From contig URQB01000013.1 in NCBI GenBank assembly GCA_900549825.1, positions 1-59,526 of the forward strand: a DNA stretch of 59,526 nt. Reading direction: 5' to 3'. The notes beneath the pieces were generated by a model that ran no database searches, was not told the origin of the DNA, and saw nothing but the letters and a program-made list of their open reading frames with translations. Positions 8,431 to 16,779 of the stretch are shown piece by piece. The position numbers and the translations under genes were made by a program. Every line of letters begins with the position of its first letter. Positions within the stretch are counted from its first letter, which is position 1. The DNA is from an uncultured Oscillospiraceae bacterium (GTDB lineage Bacteria > Bacillota > Clostridia > Oscillospirales > Acutalibacteraceae).

Positions 8431-9173
8431 TTCCCTGCCTGGATGTGAAAAACGGGCGCGTCGTCAAGGGCGTGAGCTTCGTCAATCTCCGCGACGCGGG
8501 CGACCCGGTCGAGTGCGCCGTCGCATACGATCAGAAGGGCGCGGACGAGCTGGTGCTGCTCGATATCACTGCCACCCACGAGGGGCGGGGAACCATGGTC
8601 GAGATCGTTACACGTGTGGCGAATTCGATTTTTATTCCATTCACGGTCGGCGGCGGCATTTCGAGCGTGGAGGATTTCACGCAGCTCCTGCGCGCAGGGG
8701 CGGATAAGATCAGCGTCAATTCCGAGGCGGTGCGCAATCCAAAGCTCATCAGCGACGCGGCCTACAAATGCGGAAGCCAGTGCGTCGTCTGCGCGATCGA
8801 CGCAAAGCGGCGCAAAGAGGGCGGCTGGGAGGTCTATCTAAACGGCGGACGTATTCCCACGGGGATTGACGCGGTGGAGTGGGCCGTGGAGGCCGAGCAC
8901 CGCGGTGCGGGCGAAATCCTTCTCACCAGTATGGACTGCGACGGTCAGAAGCAGGGCTACGATCTCGCATTGACACGCGCGGTTTCGGAACGCGTCGGCA
9001 TACCGGTGATCGCTTCCGGCGGTGCGGGAGCGAAGGAGCATTTCTATGATGCCTTCAAAGAAGGGAAGGCGGACGCGGTGTTGGCGGCGTCGCTGTTTCA
9101 TTTCAATGAGATCCCGATCATGGAGCTGAAGGAATATCTGGCCGGGAGGGGCGTCCCGGTGCGGATGGATTAA
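8412..9173 (+). CDS. hisF: Imidazole glycerol phosphate synthase, cyclase subunit HisF
   Basis: 253 residues, full family length. It has a (beta/alpha)8 barrel with both catalytic aspartates at the canonical positions, D11 (VIPCLDVK) and D130 (CAIDAKR), and phosphate-binding glycines in FTVGGGIS and IASGGAGA. It starts at ATG 8412 inside the end of hisH, after GGAGAGAG. The intact catalytic residues argue for true IGP synthase rather than a divergent HisF-like protein of surface-sugar pathways. A GC-rich hairpin follows. Confidence 0.95.
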   Translation: MYAKRVIPCLDVKNGRVVKGVSFVNLRDAGDPVECAVAYDQKGADELVLLDITATHEGRGTMVEIVTRVANSIFIPFTVGGGISSVEDFTQLLRAGADKISVNSEAVRNPKLISDAAYKCGSQCVVCAIDAKRRKEGGWEVYLNGGRIPTGIDAVEWAVEAEHRGAGEILLTSMDCDGQKQGYDLALTRAVSERVGIPVIASGGAGAKEHFYDAFKEGKADAVLAASLFHFNEIPIMELKEYLAGRGVPVRMD

Positions 9174-9180
9174 AAGAACG

Positions 9181-9208
9181 GCCCGGCGGCGATGGCTGCC
9201 GGGCTGTT
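9181..9208 (+). terminator. Hairpin after hisF
   Basis: GCCCGGCGGC (9181-9190) pairs with GCTGCCGGGC (9195-9204) around a 4 nt loop. The T tract is weak (TGTTGG). Confidence 0.6.
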
Positions 9209-9586
9209 GGCATTTCGGGCGGAGGTTTGATTGACTGATTTCCAGAATATCTGCGGGACGGGGGAAGCAGTTGGGCAATGGTTGTCCTGTTTTGCCGTAC
9301 GCGTCTTCGTTTACATCCGTTGAAACTTTGTGTCGTCTTTATTGCATTTGTATGTCGATATCCTTCGTTTTAGAGATAAGCTTTCCTGCTTCCAATCAAT
9401 TGCTTACATCGTTCTTTCCGATGAATCGGTTGTGAAAGTGAGACAAACGGAGATTTCTCTGTTTTTACTTCATAAGCCGCAAGAGGATTTATATGGATGT
9501 AAAAATAACGCGCCGTAAAATGCAGCATGCTGCATTTTACGGCGCAATTGCCTTCTGGAAATGGGAAAAGGATTGCCTGCTGATTA
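9209..9586. other. Non-coding spacer with a perfect 36 bp palindrome
   Basis: Short open frames on both strands in this stretch look like chance. The clear element is 9510-9545, a perfect 18+18 bp palindrome centred on AGCA|TGCT (left arm GCGCCGTAAAATGCAGCA) with no loop. It lies about 40 bp left of the R2 element. Nothing else recognisable. Confidence 0.6.
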
Positions 9587-9692
9587 GCACCGACAAACAA
9601 GGGGACACACCGCCGCCCGGCAGCCGCAAAACCATGTTTGCCGCGGTCCCGGCATCGCCCTCAAAACCGTTGTTGCCCCTGTTTACTGATGC
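9587..9692. mobile_element. R2 element, copy A (MITE-like, 106 bp)
   Basis: The left end GCACCGACAAACAAGGGG and right end CCCCTGTTTACTGATGC are near-perfect inverted repeats. The interior CGCCGCCCGGCAGCCGCAAA is shared with the copies at 41153 and 59451, and AAACCGTTGTTGCCCCTGTT with the copies at 38850 and 41153. No transposase is encoded. The right end overlaps the stop codon of the methyltransferase (9683-9685). Confidence 0.75.
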
Positions 9693-10411
9693 GATGCTTT
9701 CTTCAGCGCCCGAATGAAGGTCGCTCCGTCGATGCACTCCAAAGCCTCCACCTCCTGAAATCCTGAGCTTTTCAGCAGTGCCGTCTCGTGCTCCAGTGTC
9801 AGCGGCGTGTCGAAATGCACAAACTGTTCCGATGGGATTCCCGCAAGCTTCCGTTTGCGCGCGCATTCGTCCATCAGCAGCGTCTCCTCCTCCTCGCAGC
9901 AGGCGATATAATCGCATTCCAGATAGATTCCACCCGGCTTCAGGGCTTTAAACAGCTTCCGGAACAGCTCCTCCTTCTTCCCGGGCCGGAAATGGTGCAG
10001 GGTTTCAAACGAAACCGCAGCGTCGTAATCCTCCGTGCCAAGCTTCGCCTCAAAATAATCCTCGCAGCGAAGGATGAGCTGTTTATCAGAATGCTTCTGC
10101 CTGAGAACCGCCAGCATGGGCTCGCACAGGTCTATTCCGGTCACCCGCAGGATGGGGAACCGCTCTAAAATCTGATCCAGCTCCAGCCCCGTACCGCAGC
10201 CAAGGTCCAGCAAGCGGCCGCAGTCCTCCGGGATCAGCTCCGCCATTTTCTGATACGCCTTGCTCCAGCGTGCCATATGTTCTTCATACAGAACAACCCG
10301 GGCCGTAAAAAACGTGTCCATCGCTTCCAGCGGTACATCCCGCGTTTCCGCCAGCCAGGTTTTCAAGTCCGCCAGATAAGCAGGGATATCATGCCGTATT
10401 TCAACATGCAT
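9683..10411 (-). CDS. Class I SAM-dependent methyltransferase
   Basis: 242 residues. A Rossmann-type methyltransferase domain covers most of the protein: motif I LLDLGCGTGLELDQIL (about 57-72), the acidic residue after strand 2 in VTGIDLCEPML, YDAAVSFETLHHF for motif IV and LKPGGIYLECDY for the post-motif. Substrate unknown. ATG 10411 (MHVEIRHD) is preferred over an upstream ATG because GGAG is spaced 8 nt before it. The last residues and stop codon (ASHQ*) fall inside the end of R2 copy A, so insertion of that repeat may have set the present C-terminus. Confidence 0.8.
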   Translation of the reverse strand: MHVEIRHDIPAYLADLKTWLAETRDVPLEAMDTFFTARVVLYEEHMARWSKAYQKMAELIPEDCGRLLDLGCGTGLELDQILERFPILRVTGIDLCEPMLAVLRQKHSDKQLILRCEDYFEAKLGTEDYDAAVSFETLHHFRPGKKEELFRKLFKALKPGGIYLECDYIACCEEEETLLMDECARKRKLAGIPSEQFVHFDTPLTLEHETALLKSSGFQEVEALECIDGATFIRALKKASHQ

Positions 10412-10566
10412 ATTTTTTCTCCATTTCATATTGGAATTCCCTTTTTAAGGCATTCAGATTAAAAAACCATCGGCGGCATATGGGGCTATGTTCCTTTCTT
10501 ACTCCACCCGGTCGTCGATTGTGCGGCGAATTGCATCCGTCAGGCAGATAGTCATACAGAAAAACA

Positions 10567-10637
10567 GCCTGAAAACCCTGCGGATGGCTTCGCATGCGAA
10601 CGACTCCACATGCAAACGGTCCGTATGATTTTCAGGC
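10567..10637 (-). terminator. Terminator of citrate synthase gene
   Basis: GCCTGAAAA (10567-10575) pairs with TTTTCAGGC (10629-10637). The inner TGCGGA/TCCGTA parts extend the stem, and on the minus strand it is followed by TGTTTTTCTG. Confidence 0.6.
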
Positions 10638-10651
10638 AAAACAGTTAGCGG

Positions 10652-12025
10652 TTAACGTTCTGAAAGCTTAATATAGGGCCTGCGCAGCGCCACATTGCGG
10701 TAAGCCGGGCGAATGATCTTGCCGGCATTGATCAGCTCCTCAATGCGGTGCGCGCTCCAGCCCGCGATGCGGGAGATTGCGAAAATTGGCGTATACAGCT
10801 CCATGGGCAGGTCAAGCATGCTGTAGACGAAGCCGCTGTAGAAGTCGATATTGGCGCTGACGCCCTTGTAGATCTTCCGTTCCTCGGCGATGATCCGCGG
10901 CGCAAGCTTGGCAACCGTGGAATAGAGCCCGTATTCGTCCGTACGACCCTTTTCCTCAGAGAGCCGTTCCACGAAGCTCTTGAAGATGTTGGCGCGCGGG
11001 TCGGACAGGGAATAGACGGCATGGCCCATGCCATAGATCAGGCCGGCGCGGTCAAAGGCCTCCTTATGCAGGAGCTTTTTGAGATAGGCGGCTACCTCGT
11101 CCTCATCCTTCCAGTTGGCAATATTGCGCTTCATATCCTCAAACATCTGGACGACCTTGATATTCGCGCCGCCGTGCTTCGGCCCCTTGAGCGAGCCGAG
11201 GGAAGCGGCGACGGTGGAATAGGTGTCCGTGCCGGAGGAGGAGACCACGTGCGTCGTGAAGGTGGAGTTGTTGCCGCCGCCGTGCTCGGCGTGGAGCACG
11301 AGCGCGAGGTCGAGGATTTTCGCTTCCAGCTCCGTGTAGCTGCTGTCCGGGCGCAGGATGCGCAAGATGTTTTCCGCTGTGGAGAGCTCCGGCAGCGGGT
11401 TGTGGATGAAGAGGCTCTCGCCGTTGTGATAATAATTATAGGCGTGATAGCCGTAAACGGACAGCAGGGGGAAGGAGGCGATCAGCTGCAGGCACTGGCG
11501 CAGGACGTTGTCGATGCTGATATCGTTTGCGTTGTTGTCATAGGAGTAAAGCGTCAGGACGCTGCGCGCCAGCGTATTCATCATATCGGAGCTCGGCGCC
11601 TTCAGGATGACATCGCGCACAAAGCTCGGCGGAAGCGAGCGGTAGCGCGCAAGCAGCTGGGTAAACTCATCGAGCTGCTCCTTATTCGGCAGATCACCAA
11701 ACAGCAGCAGATAGACTGTTTCCTCAAAGCCAAACCTCTTTTCCCTGAGAAAGCCTGATACGATATCCTCAACATTGACCCCGCGGTAAAACAGCTTCCC
11801 CTCGCAGGGGACGGACTGCCCATCTACCTCGATGGAGGACTGGATTTCAGAAATCTCGGTAAGTCCCGTCAGAACGCCTTTGCCGTTTAAGTCTCGCAGG
11901 CCGCGGTTGACCTGATATTTCGTATAAAGCGTGGGATCGATTGCATTTTTGTTGATACACCTCTGAGCCAGTTCATGGATTTGTGGCGTGATCTCCGAGA
12001 AGTCGATGTTGTTGGAATTCATCAT
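10652..12025 (-). CDS. Citrate/2-methylcitrate synthase family protein
   Basis: 457 residues. It condenses acetyl-CoA with oxaloacetate, feeding the oxidative branch to 2-oxoglutarate and glutamate in anaerobes. The two catalytic His motifs are present, LHAEHGGGNNSTF and GPKHGGANIKV, and the catalytic Asp lies in VYSMLDLP near the end; FYRGVNVEDIV is the usual N-terminal signature. Start ATG 12025 follows AAAGGATGG at good spacing; a longer in-frame extension to 12112 has no SD. A promoter at 12153-12181 gives a ~125 nt leader containing a GCTTCCG...CGGAAGC hairpin. Aconitase and isocitrate dehydrogenase are not adjacent, so 2-methylcitrate synthase remains possible. Confidence 0.9.
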   Translation of the reverse strand: MMNSNNIDFSEITPQIHELAQRCINKNAIDPTLYTKYQVNRGLRDLNGKGVLTGLTEISEIQSSIEVDGQSVPCEGKLFYRGVNVEDIVSGFLREKRFGFEETVYLLLFGDLPNKEQLDEFTQLLARYRSLPPSFVRDVILKAPSSDMMNTLARSVLTLYSYDNNANDISIDNVLRQCLQLIASFPLLSVYGYHAYNYYHNGESLFIHNPLPELSTAENILRILRPDSSYTELEAKILDLALVLHAEHGGGNNSTFTTHVVSSSGTDTYSTVAASLGSLKGPKHGGANIKVVQMFEDMKRNIANWKDEDEVAAYLKKLLHKEAFDRAGLIYGMGHAVYSLSDPRANIFKSFVERLSEEKGRTDEYGLYSTVAKLAPRIIAEERKIYKGVSANIDFYSGFVYSMLDLPMELYTPIFAISRIAGWSAHRIEELINAGKIIRPAYRNVALRRPYIKLSER

Positions 12026-12152
12026 GCGTATAACCATCCTTTCCGTGGAGACTGAAAGGTTTGGGGGATTCAACGAATCCAGCTTCCGAAGCTCCTTTCC
12101 GTCCGGAAGCATAAAAACCTTGCTCTCTCTTTTTGAAAATATATACGCTTAT

Positions 12153-12181
12153 ATCATACCTTTTTTTGGCCGGGATGTCCA
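12153..12181 (-). promoter_or_regulatory. Promoter of citrate synthase gene
   Basis: On the minus strand TGGACA (12181-12176), 17 bp, TATGAT (12158-12153). Confidence 0.55.
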
Positions 12182-12240
12182 GCTTTTTTGTCAAAGGGGG
12201 CCCGCCGGGCTTGCGGCAGGCAGAACACACGAAATCAAAA

Positions 12241-12279
12241 CGCAAGGCAAGCATTCTCAGAAGGAACGCCCGCCTTGCG
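12241..12279 (-). terminator. Terminator of the symporter gene
   Basis: CGCAAGGC (12241-12248) and GCCTTGCG (12272-12279) form the stem. On the minus strand it is followed by TTTTGATTT. Confidence 0.5.
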
Positions 12280-12361
12280 GATGTGAAGATTGTCTTGCCC
12301 TGCACGAACCCGGCTTTCGGTTATGATGCAGTGGAGGAGCACGGGCCAAGCGACAGCGCGG

Positions 12362-14794
12362 TCATACGGTGCTGGCAGCGGCAATTTTCTGCTTGGCATC
12401 CTCATAGCGATCCCTGATCTCAGAAAAATGCGTATAATTCTCTGCCTGCCTGAGCAGCCTGGCCGCGTCGAGCCACGGCTTTGCGGCGCGGTTGTAAAAG
12501 GTTCTCTTGTTTTGCTCGTCGCGTATTTTCTGATTCAGTTCCTTAATCCTCTTCATCAACTGCTTAATTTCCGCTTTCGTCTCCTTCACGGATTTGGAAT
12601 CTTTTCTTTCCTTCGATTCGTAAAGCTTCTTGTAAAGCGTTTCTTCCTGTTCGTTATATAGGGCTTCTATTCGGAACAGCTCATTGAGATTGGAGTCGTC
12701 CGGCTGACGGATCGCCTCCTTCCCGTCGAAATATTTTTTCTGGTACTTCCGCGCGGTGAGTCTCGTTCTGCTGAAATGGATGGCATATTGACGGATTTCC
12801 TTCTCTTCCTCCGTCTTTTTCGGGAGCTTTTTTGCAGCCTTCAGTTCGCTTTTCAGCGCATCGATACGAACCTTTTCGAGCCCTTCGAGCCCGGCTTGCA
12901 CAATTTTTTGGGCATTTTCCACCTCGGCCTGGCCGAGCGGGCTGTCAAATCGATGCAATTCTTTGATGACAAAAGGCGCAAGCTGAATCTCCGTTTTCCG
13001 GATTTCCGCTTCCCGGTAGTCATGCTTTGCCCTGTCCAATGCCGCCCGGTCCTTACTGGCGCGAGCTTTCTTTATCTCTGCGCGGGAAAGGACGGGAAGC
13101 TCCTCGCCGGCCAGCCGGTTGGCCGTTTCGACCAGATCGACTACCTCAACCAGATCGCGGTCGCTTAATGTGCCGTTTCCATAATCCTCAAAAAAAGCGC
13201 GGATTTTAAGCACCTTGATGATCCCTTGCTGTTTGAGTTCGGTCAGATCGTAGAAGAAATATGGGATGACATTGATCACCGCGCCCGCGACGGAAACCAG
13301 AATCAGAACTTTCAGCATAGAGGAGAGGATCTCCGGATCGTAGAGGGCAAAGTAGGAAATATTTGCGCTTCCGTTCTCTATTGCTTTCTGGATCACCTCG
13401 CCCACAACGGTGCCGTTATCCATCACGCGGTTCATGATCGCGGAATTGTTCATTACCTGGCGGGCAATGGTTTCGTTGATGCCGAACGTTTTATAAATCA
13501 CCGGCAAAACGCCGCTTGTCGCCAGCGTTACAATCCCGCCGAGGGCGGTGATCGTCGAAAACATGCCGTCGATCCGTTCTCCGCTGACATATTGCTGATA
13601 ATCCCTGATGTCCGCCTGGATGGTGGGCGTCAAAATTTGGGCAAAGGCGTTCGCCAGGGCGTTCATCCAGAAGCAGATTACCAGCAATACAAGGCTGTTG
13701 ATAAAGGGATACATCAGCAGGATAAAAACGACGTTGAGTACGTTCGTCATGATCAGAACGCCTCTTTTGCCCCATTTCCTGATGCAAAACGGCGCCAAAA
13801 GCATCCCCACCAGCCCTGCGTTCTGGCAGAATAGCATGATGATGGAGTATTCCGTGCCCGTGCACACGCCCCCGTAGTTATACAGCCATTGCAGCAGGGT
13901 GCTGACCGCCGATTCCAGAAATCCCAGCCAGCCTGCCAGCGCAATGATCCAGAAATATTTGTTCCGAACCACTTCACGCAGCGAGTCCATGAATTTGATC
14001 TGGATGATATGCGTTTTTGCCTGTACGATTTTTTCTTTCGTATTTGCATAAATGACGATGCAAAGCCCAATCGATAAAATGCAAAGCGGCGGATAAATAT
14101 ACCGGTAGAGGCGGATATCATACATGTTGTTATTCGTAAACCATTGTGCGAACAGCGGCATGACGAGCCCGAGAATCGAGGGCGCGAGAGAATAAACAAC
14201 GCCCTTGACGGAAGCGACGTCCGTGCGCTCCTGCGAGTTGGGCGAAAGGACGTGGAGCAGGTTATCATAGGCCTCGTAAAAGAAATTGTAAAAAAACTGC
14301 TGCGCGAAATTCAGCAGCAGCACAACAACGCAGGTTGCAACATAAGCCTTTGTTTTGCCGAAGATGCTGCCCGCCCCGACGATGCTTTCGAGCCGGTCGT
14401 ACGGGAACCAGACGAATAAAATCGTGATCAGCGCGCTAGGGATGCCTGCTTTTATGATATAGGGGCGGTATTTGCCCTCTTTGCTTCTTGTATTGTCGAT
14501 GATATTGGCGCGAATCCCGGACAGGGGAATGTTGGATAAAACAGAGAGCACATAAAGAACATACATATCCATCGGAGCGATGCCGATCGTATTGCCGATG
14601 AGCACGTTGGTGGTGGATAAGATCATATTGACTGCCATGACGGCAAGAAACTTAACGCCGATTCCGCCTCCCGCATACGCAAGAATTTCTTTGAACGGCA
14701 TATAGCGGCCTTCGGCAGGCTCGTTCCAGTGAAGCCTGACATTTTTAATCAGCTCTTTTGCTTTTGTTATCATCGATGCATTGGAACCTTTCAC
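12362..14794 (-). CDS. GPH/MelB-type MFS symporter with long charged cytoplasmic tail
   Basis: 810 residues. The first ~515 residues carry about 12 membrane helices with the glycoside-pentoside-hexuronide:cation symporter look (YAGGGIGVKFLAVMAVNMIL, NIIDNTRSKEGKYRPYI, VSGERIDGMFSTITALGGI), suggesting Na+/H+-coupled sugar or glycoside uptake. Residues ~516-810 form a soluble, very Lys/Glu-rich, mainly helical region with heptad-like stretches (KETKAEIKQLMKRIKEL), absent from MelB. The tail is about 300 residues, as long as half a transporter. GTG 14794 is chosen because AGAAGGGG lies 8 nt upstream; the frame is open 65 codons further without an SD. Substrate is unknown; no glycosidase is adjacent. 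Confidence 0.82.
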   Translation of the reverse strand: MKGSNASMITKAKELIKNVRLHWNEPAEGRYMPFKEILAYAGGGIGVKFLAVMAVNMILSTTNVLIGNTIGIAPMDMYVLYVLSVLSNIPLSGIRANIIDNTRSKEGKYRPYIIKAGIPSALITILFVWFPYDRLESIVGAGSIFGKTKAYVATCVVVLLLNFAQQFFYNFFYEAYDNLLHVLSPNSQERTDVASVKGVVYSLAPSILGLVMPLFAQWFTNNNMYDIRLYRYIYPPLCILSIGLCIVIYANTKEKIVQAKTHIIQIKFMDSLREVVRNKYFWIIALAGWLGFLESAVSTLLQWLYNYGGVCTGTEYSIIMLFCQNAGLVGMLLAPFCIRKWGKRGVLIMTNVLNVVFILLMYPFINSLVLLVICFWMNALANAFAQILTPTIQADIRDYQQYVSGERIDGMFSTITALGGIVTLATSGVLPVIYKTFGINETIARQVMNNSAIMNRVMDNGTVVGEVIQKAIENGSANISYFALYDPEILSSMLKVLILVSVAGAVINVIPYFFYDLTELKQQGIIKVLKIRAFFEDYGNGTLSDRDLVEVVDLVETANRLAGEELPVLSRAEIKKARASKDRAALDRAKHDYREAEIRKTEIQLAPFVIKELHRFDSPLGQAEVENAQKIVQAGLEGLEKVRIDALKSELKAAKKLPKKTEEEKEIRQYAIHFSRTRLTARKYQKKYFDGKEAIRQPDDSNLNELFRIEALYNEQEETLYKKLYESKERKDSKSVKETKAEIKQLMKRIKELNQKIRDEQNKRTFYNRAAKPWLDAARLLRQAENYTHFSEIRDRYEDAKQKIAAASTV

Positions 14795-15010
14795 GATATG
14801 TACCCCTTCTTTTTGTTTTTTTGATTGCGGCTGAGAGCGCAATGTCACACGTGGGCATTGCCATTGCGGGCCAGAGCGGGATGGCGATTTTTTCTTCCCC
14901 CCGTTTCGTTTGATATTTTTCATGGCTTTCAGGAGCAGCTGGGTGGTTTCTATAGGATTGCTATTTGTCTGGGAATTGATAACGTGCAACGTTGAATAAA
15001 AATATTCTAC

Positions 15011-15039
15011 ATTCTAGCATAGTTTTTTATTTAAATCAA
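15011..15039 (-). promoter_or_regulatory. Promoter of the symporter gene
   Basis: Minus strand TTGATT (15039-15034), 17 bp, TAGAAT (15016-15011). It gives a ~210 nt leader to GTG 14794. The flanking AACGATTG and TTCGTTTCGATTG pieces resemble half-sites of a LacI-type operator, but no full dyad is clear. Confidence 0.6.
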
Positions 15040-15130
15040 TCGAAACGAACCAAATAGAACGATTGTTTTGGATCATTCCGCGCATCGGATCAACCCGTTA
15101 CATGCGCTGGCTCAGCTGGCAGAGGGCGGC

Positions 15131-15283
15131 TCAGAGTGAATGCGCAGGACCTGTTCTACATAGCATCGAGACAGGCAAAGCCACTGTATGTAGCGGATCG
15201 ACGCAGGTGTCGTGTCGTGCATAAGCCCCGCCGCGCGGAATGCCCGTGGAAGCTGGCGGCGACGATTTTCTATTTTTGGGCAT
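15131..15283 (-). CDS. Possible small protein, unknown
   Basis: 50 codons starting at ATG 15283 with AGAGGTG spaced 7 nt upstream, the only coding-like feature in the ~420 bp between the symporter promoter and sigG. The product (MPKNRKSSPPAS... ending GPAHSL) matches nothing I know and is not hydrophobic. It follows the sigG terminator, so it would need its own promoter, which I cannot see. It may be a chance ORF. Confidence 0.22.
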   Translation of the reverse strand: MPKNRKSSPPASTGIPRGGAYARHDTCVDPLHTVALPVSMLCRTGPAHSL

Positions 15284-15339
15284 GAAAAAACACCTCTTGC
15301 AATTTCGTTCAGAATGGTCCAAGAGATACAGCAAAACAA

Positions 15340-15362
15340 ACCCTACTTATTGTAGGGTATTT
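15340..15362. terminator. Bidirectional terminator downstream of sigG
   Basis: ACCCTAC (15340-15346), 5 nt loop, GTAGGGT (15352-15358). T-rich tracts flank both sides (TTTTT on plus, TTGTTTT on minus). It most likely ends the sigG transcript. Confidence 0.75.
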
Positions 15363-15464
15363 TTACCGTACCGTCTTTAGCGATTCGAACGAAAAACCAC
15401 ATAAGGTGTTTCATTCTCCTTTGCGTCAATCTGAATTTTAGTTTCGCATGCCTTCCGCCACGCG

Positions 15465-16238
15465 TCAACCCTCCTGGTTTTTGATCTGGCTCAGCGCGCC
15501 CTTTTCCAGCCGGGAGACCTGCGCCTGCGAAATGCCGATTTCCTTTGCAACCTCCATCTGCGTTTTGCCCTCCATAAAGCGCAGGCGGAGGATTTTTTTC
15601 TCCCTGGGGTTCAGGTCGTTGATGGATTGGCGCAGGAGAATTTCATCAACCCAGCTGTCGTCGCTGTTCTGATCGCCGATCTGATCCATCACGTAGATCG
15701 TGTCGCCGCCGTCGGAATAAACGGGCTCATAGAGGGACACCGGCTCCACAATGGACTCCATGGCGAGCACGACGGTCTCCTTGGGCAGATCCAGCTCCTT
15801 TGCGATTTCTTCAATGGTGGGGTCGCGCTGCAATTCGTTGACAAGGCGCTCCTTGGCCTGCATGGCATGGTAAGCCGTGTCGCGCATGGAGCGGCTCACG
15901 CGCACAGAGTTATTGTCACGCAGGTAGCGTCGAATTTCCCCGATGATCATGGGGACGGCATAGGTGCTGAACCGCACGCCCTGATCCACGTCGAAATTAT
16001 CGATGGATTTGATCAGGCCGATGCAGCCAACCTGGAACAGGTCGTCAAGATTTTCCCCGCGGTTGATAAAACGCTGGATCACGCTCAGCACCAGGCGCAG
16101 GTTGCCGCTGATGAGCTCGTCGCGCGCTTTCATGTCGCCCTGCTTGATGCGGTACAGAAGCTCCATTTTTTCCGATTCCTTTAAAACCTTCAGCTTTGCG
16201 GTGTTGACCCCGCAGATTTCAACCTTGTTGAATTGCAT
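15465..16238 (-). CDS. sigG: Sporulation sigma factor SigG
   Basis: 257 residues, the normal SigG length, starting at ATG 16238 after GAGGGGG. The N-terminus MQFNKVEICGVNTAKLKVL is diagnostic of sigma-G. Region 2 is visible (RDELISGNLRLVLSVIQRF, DNFDVDQGVRFSTYAVPMI with the -10 reading helix), then region 3 (LQRDPTIEEIAKELDLPKE) and region 4 HTH (LRFMEGKTQMEVAKEIGIS, QAQVSRLEK). It drives late forespore genes after engulfment. In many Clostridia it follows spoIIGA-sigE; here it stands alone and divergent from yabP, with a 258 bp shared upstream region. Confidence 0.96.
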   Translation of the reverse strand: MQFNKVEICGVNTAKLKVLKESEKMELLYRIKQGDMKARDELISGNLRLVLSVIQRFINRGENLDDLFQVGCIGLIKSIDNFDVDQGVRFSTYAVPMIIGEIRRYLRDNNSVRVSRSMRDTAYHAMQAKERLVNELQRDPTIEEIAKELDLPKETVVLAMESIVEPVSLYEPVYSDGGDTIYVMDQIGDQNSDDSWVDEILLRQSINDLNPREKKILRLRFMEGKTQMEVAKEIGISQAQVSRLEKGALSQIKNQEG

Positions 16239-16496
16239 GTTGTTTTCCCCCTCGCCTGATCTGGTTTTATTCTGAAAGGAAGCGCAGAATGAAACCGGGC
16301 GCCCTTGCCACCCTCTTCTGCACACCATTTTTACGGCGGCCCGTGGCTGCTTCCGGCGCTTCCTTAAAATTATTACCAGTGGTTTTGATTTTCATGCGGG
16401 GGCTTGCAGATTTTGTTCTACGTCCCGTTTGTACATGCATATCTATGGTGCGAGGGGCGGAAAAGACGCTCCGCAATGTAAAAGGAGGTATCTATC

Positions 16497-16778
16497 ATGG
16501 CAGAAGAAAAAAAGGCGCCGGCCATGCCGCACAACCTGATCCTGGAGGACCGGCGAACGCTGACGGTTTCCGGCGTGTCGGATGTGGACAGCTTTGATGA
16601 ACAGACGGTAGTTGTTTTCACTGATATGGGGGAGCTTACCGTGCGCGGCACGGACCTGCATATCAACCGCCTGAGCGTGGAGGTGGGCGAGCTGCTCATG
16701 GAGGGCCATATCAGCTCCCTGACTTATACGGATGAGCCGCAGAAGGGCGGCGGATTCTTCAGCAAGGTATTCCGCTGA
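16497..16778 (+). CDS. yabP: Sporulation protein YabP
   Basis: 93 residues. YabP is a mother-cell protein needed for normal spore maturation. The family pattern is clear: HNLILEDRRTLTVSGVSDVDSFDE, then VVFTDMGELTVRGTDLHINRL, then VEVGELLMEGHISSLTY. It starts at ATG 16497 with a perfect AAAGGAGG SD. It is the first gene of yabP-yabQ-divIC-yabR, matching the gene order of B. subtilis near spoIIE. The upstream yabO/hslR gene of that cluster is absent and sigG sits there instead. Confidence 0.93.
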   Translation: MAEEKKAPAMPHNLILEDRRTLTVSGVSDVDSFDEQTVVVFTDMGELTVRGTDLHINRLSVEVGELLMEGHISSLTYTDEPQKGGGFFSKVFR

Positions 16779-16779
16779 T

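Noticed and set aside
9330..9717. Small ORFs of 62-76 codons around the palindrome and R2 copy A
   Set aside because: They run through repeat and palindrome sequence, have no SD and resemble no protein family.
12776..14077. Several plus-strand ORFs inside the symporter region
   Set aside because: They mirror the minus-strand symporter, whose membrane helices and motifs are convincing.
15075..15365. Possible 6S-like or other structured RNA ending in the terminator at 15340
   Set aside because: No open central bubble or conserved core could be recognised; the terminator is better explained as that of sigG.
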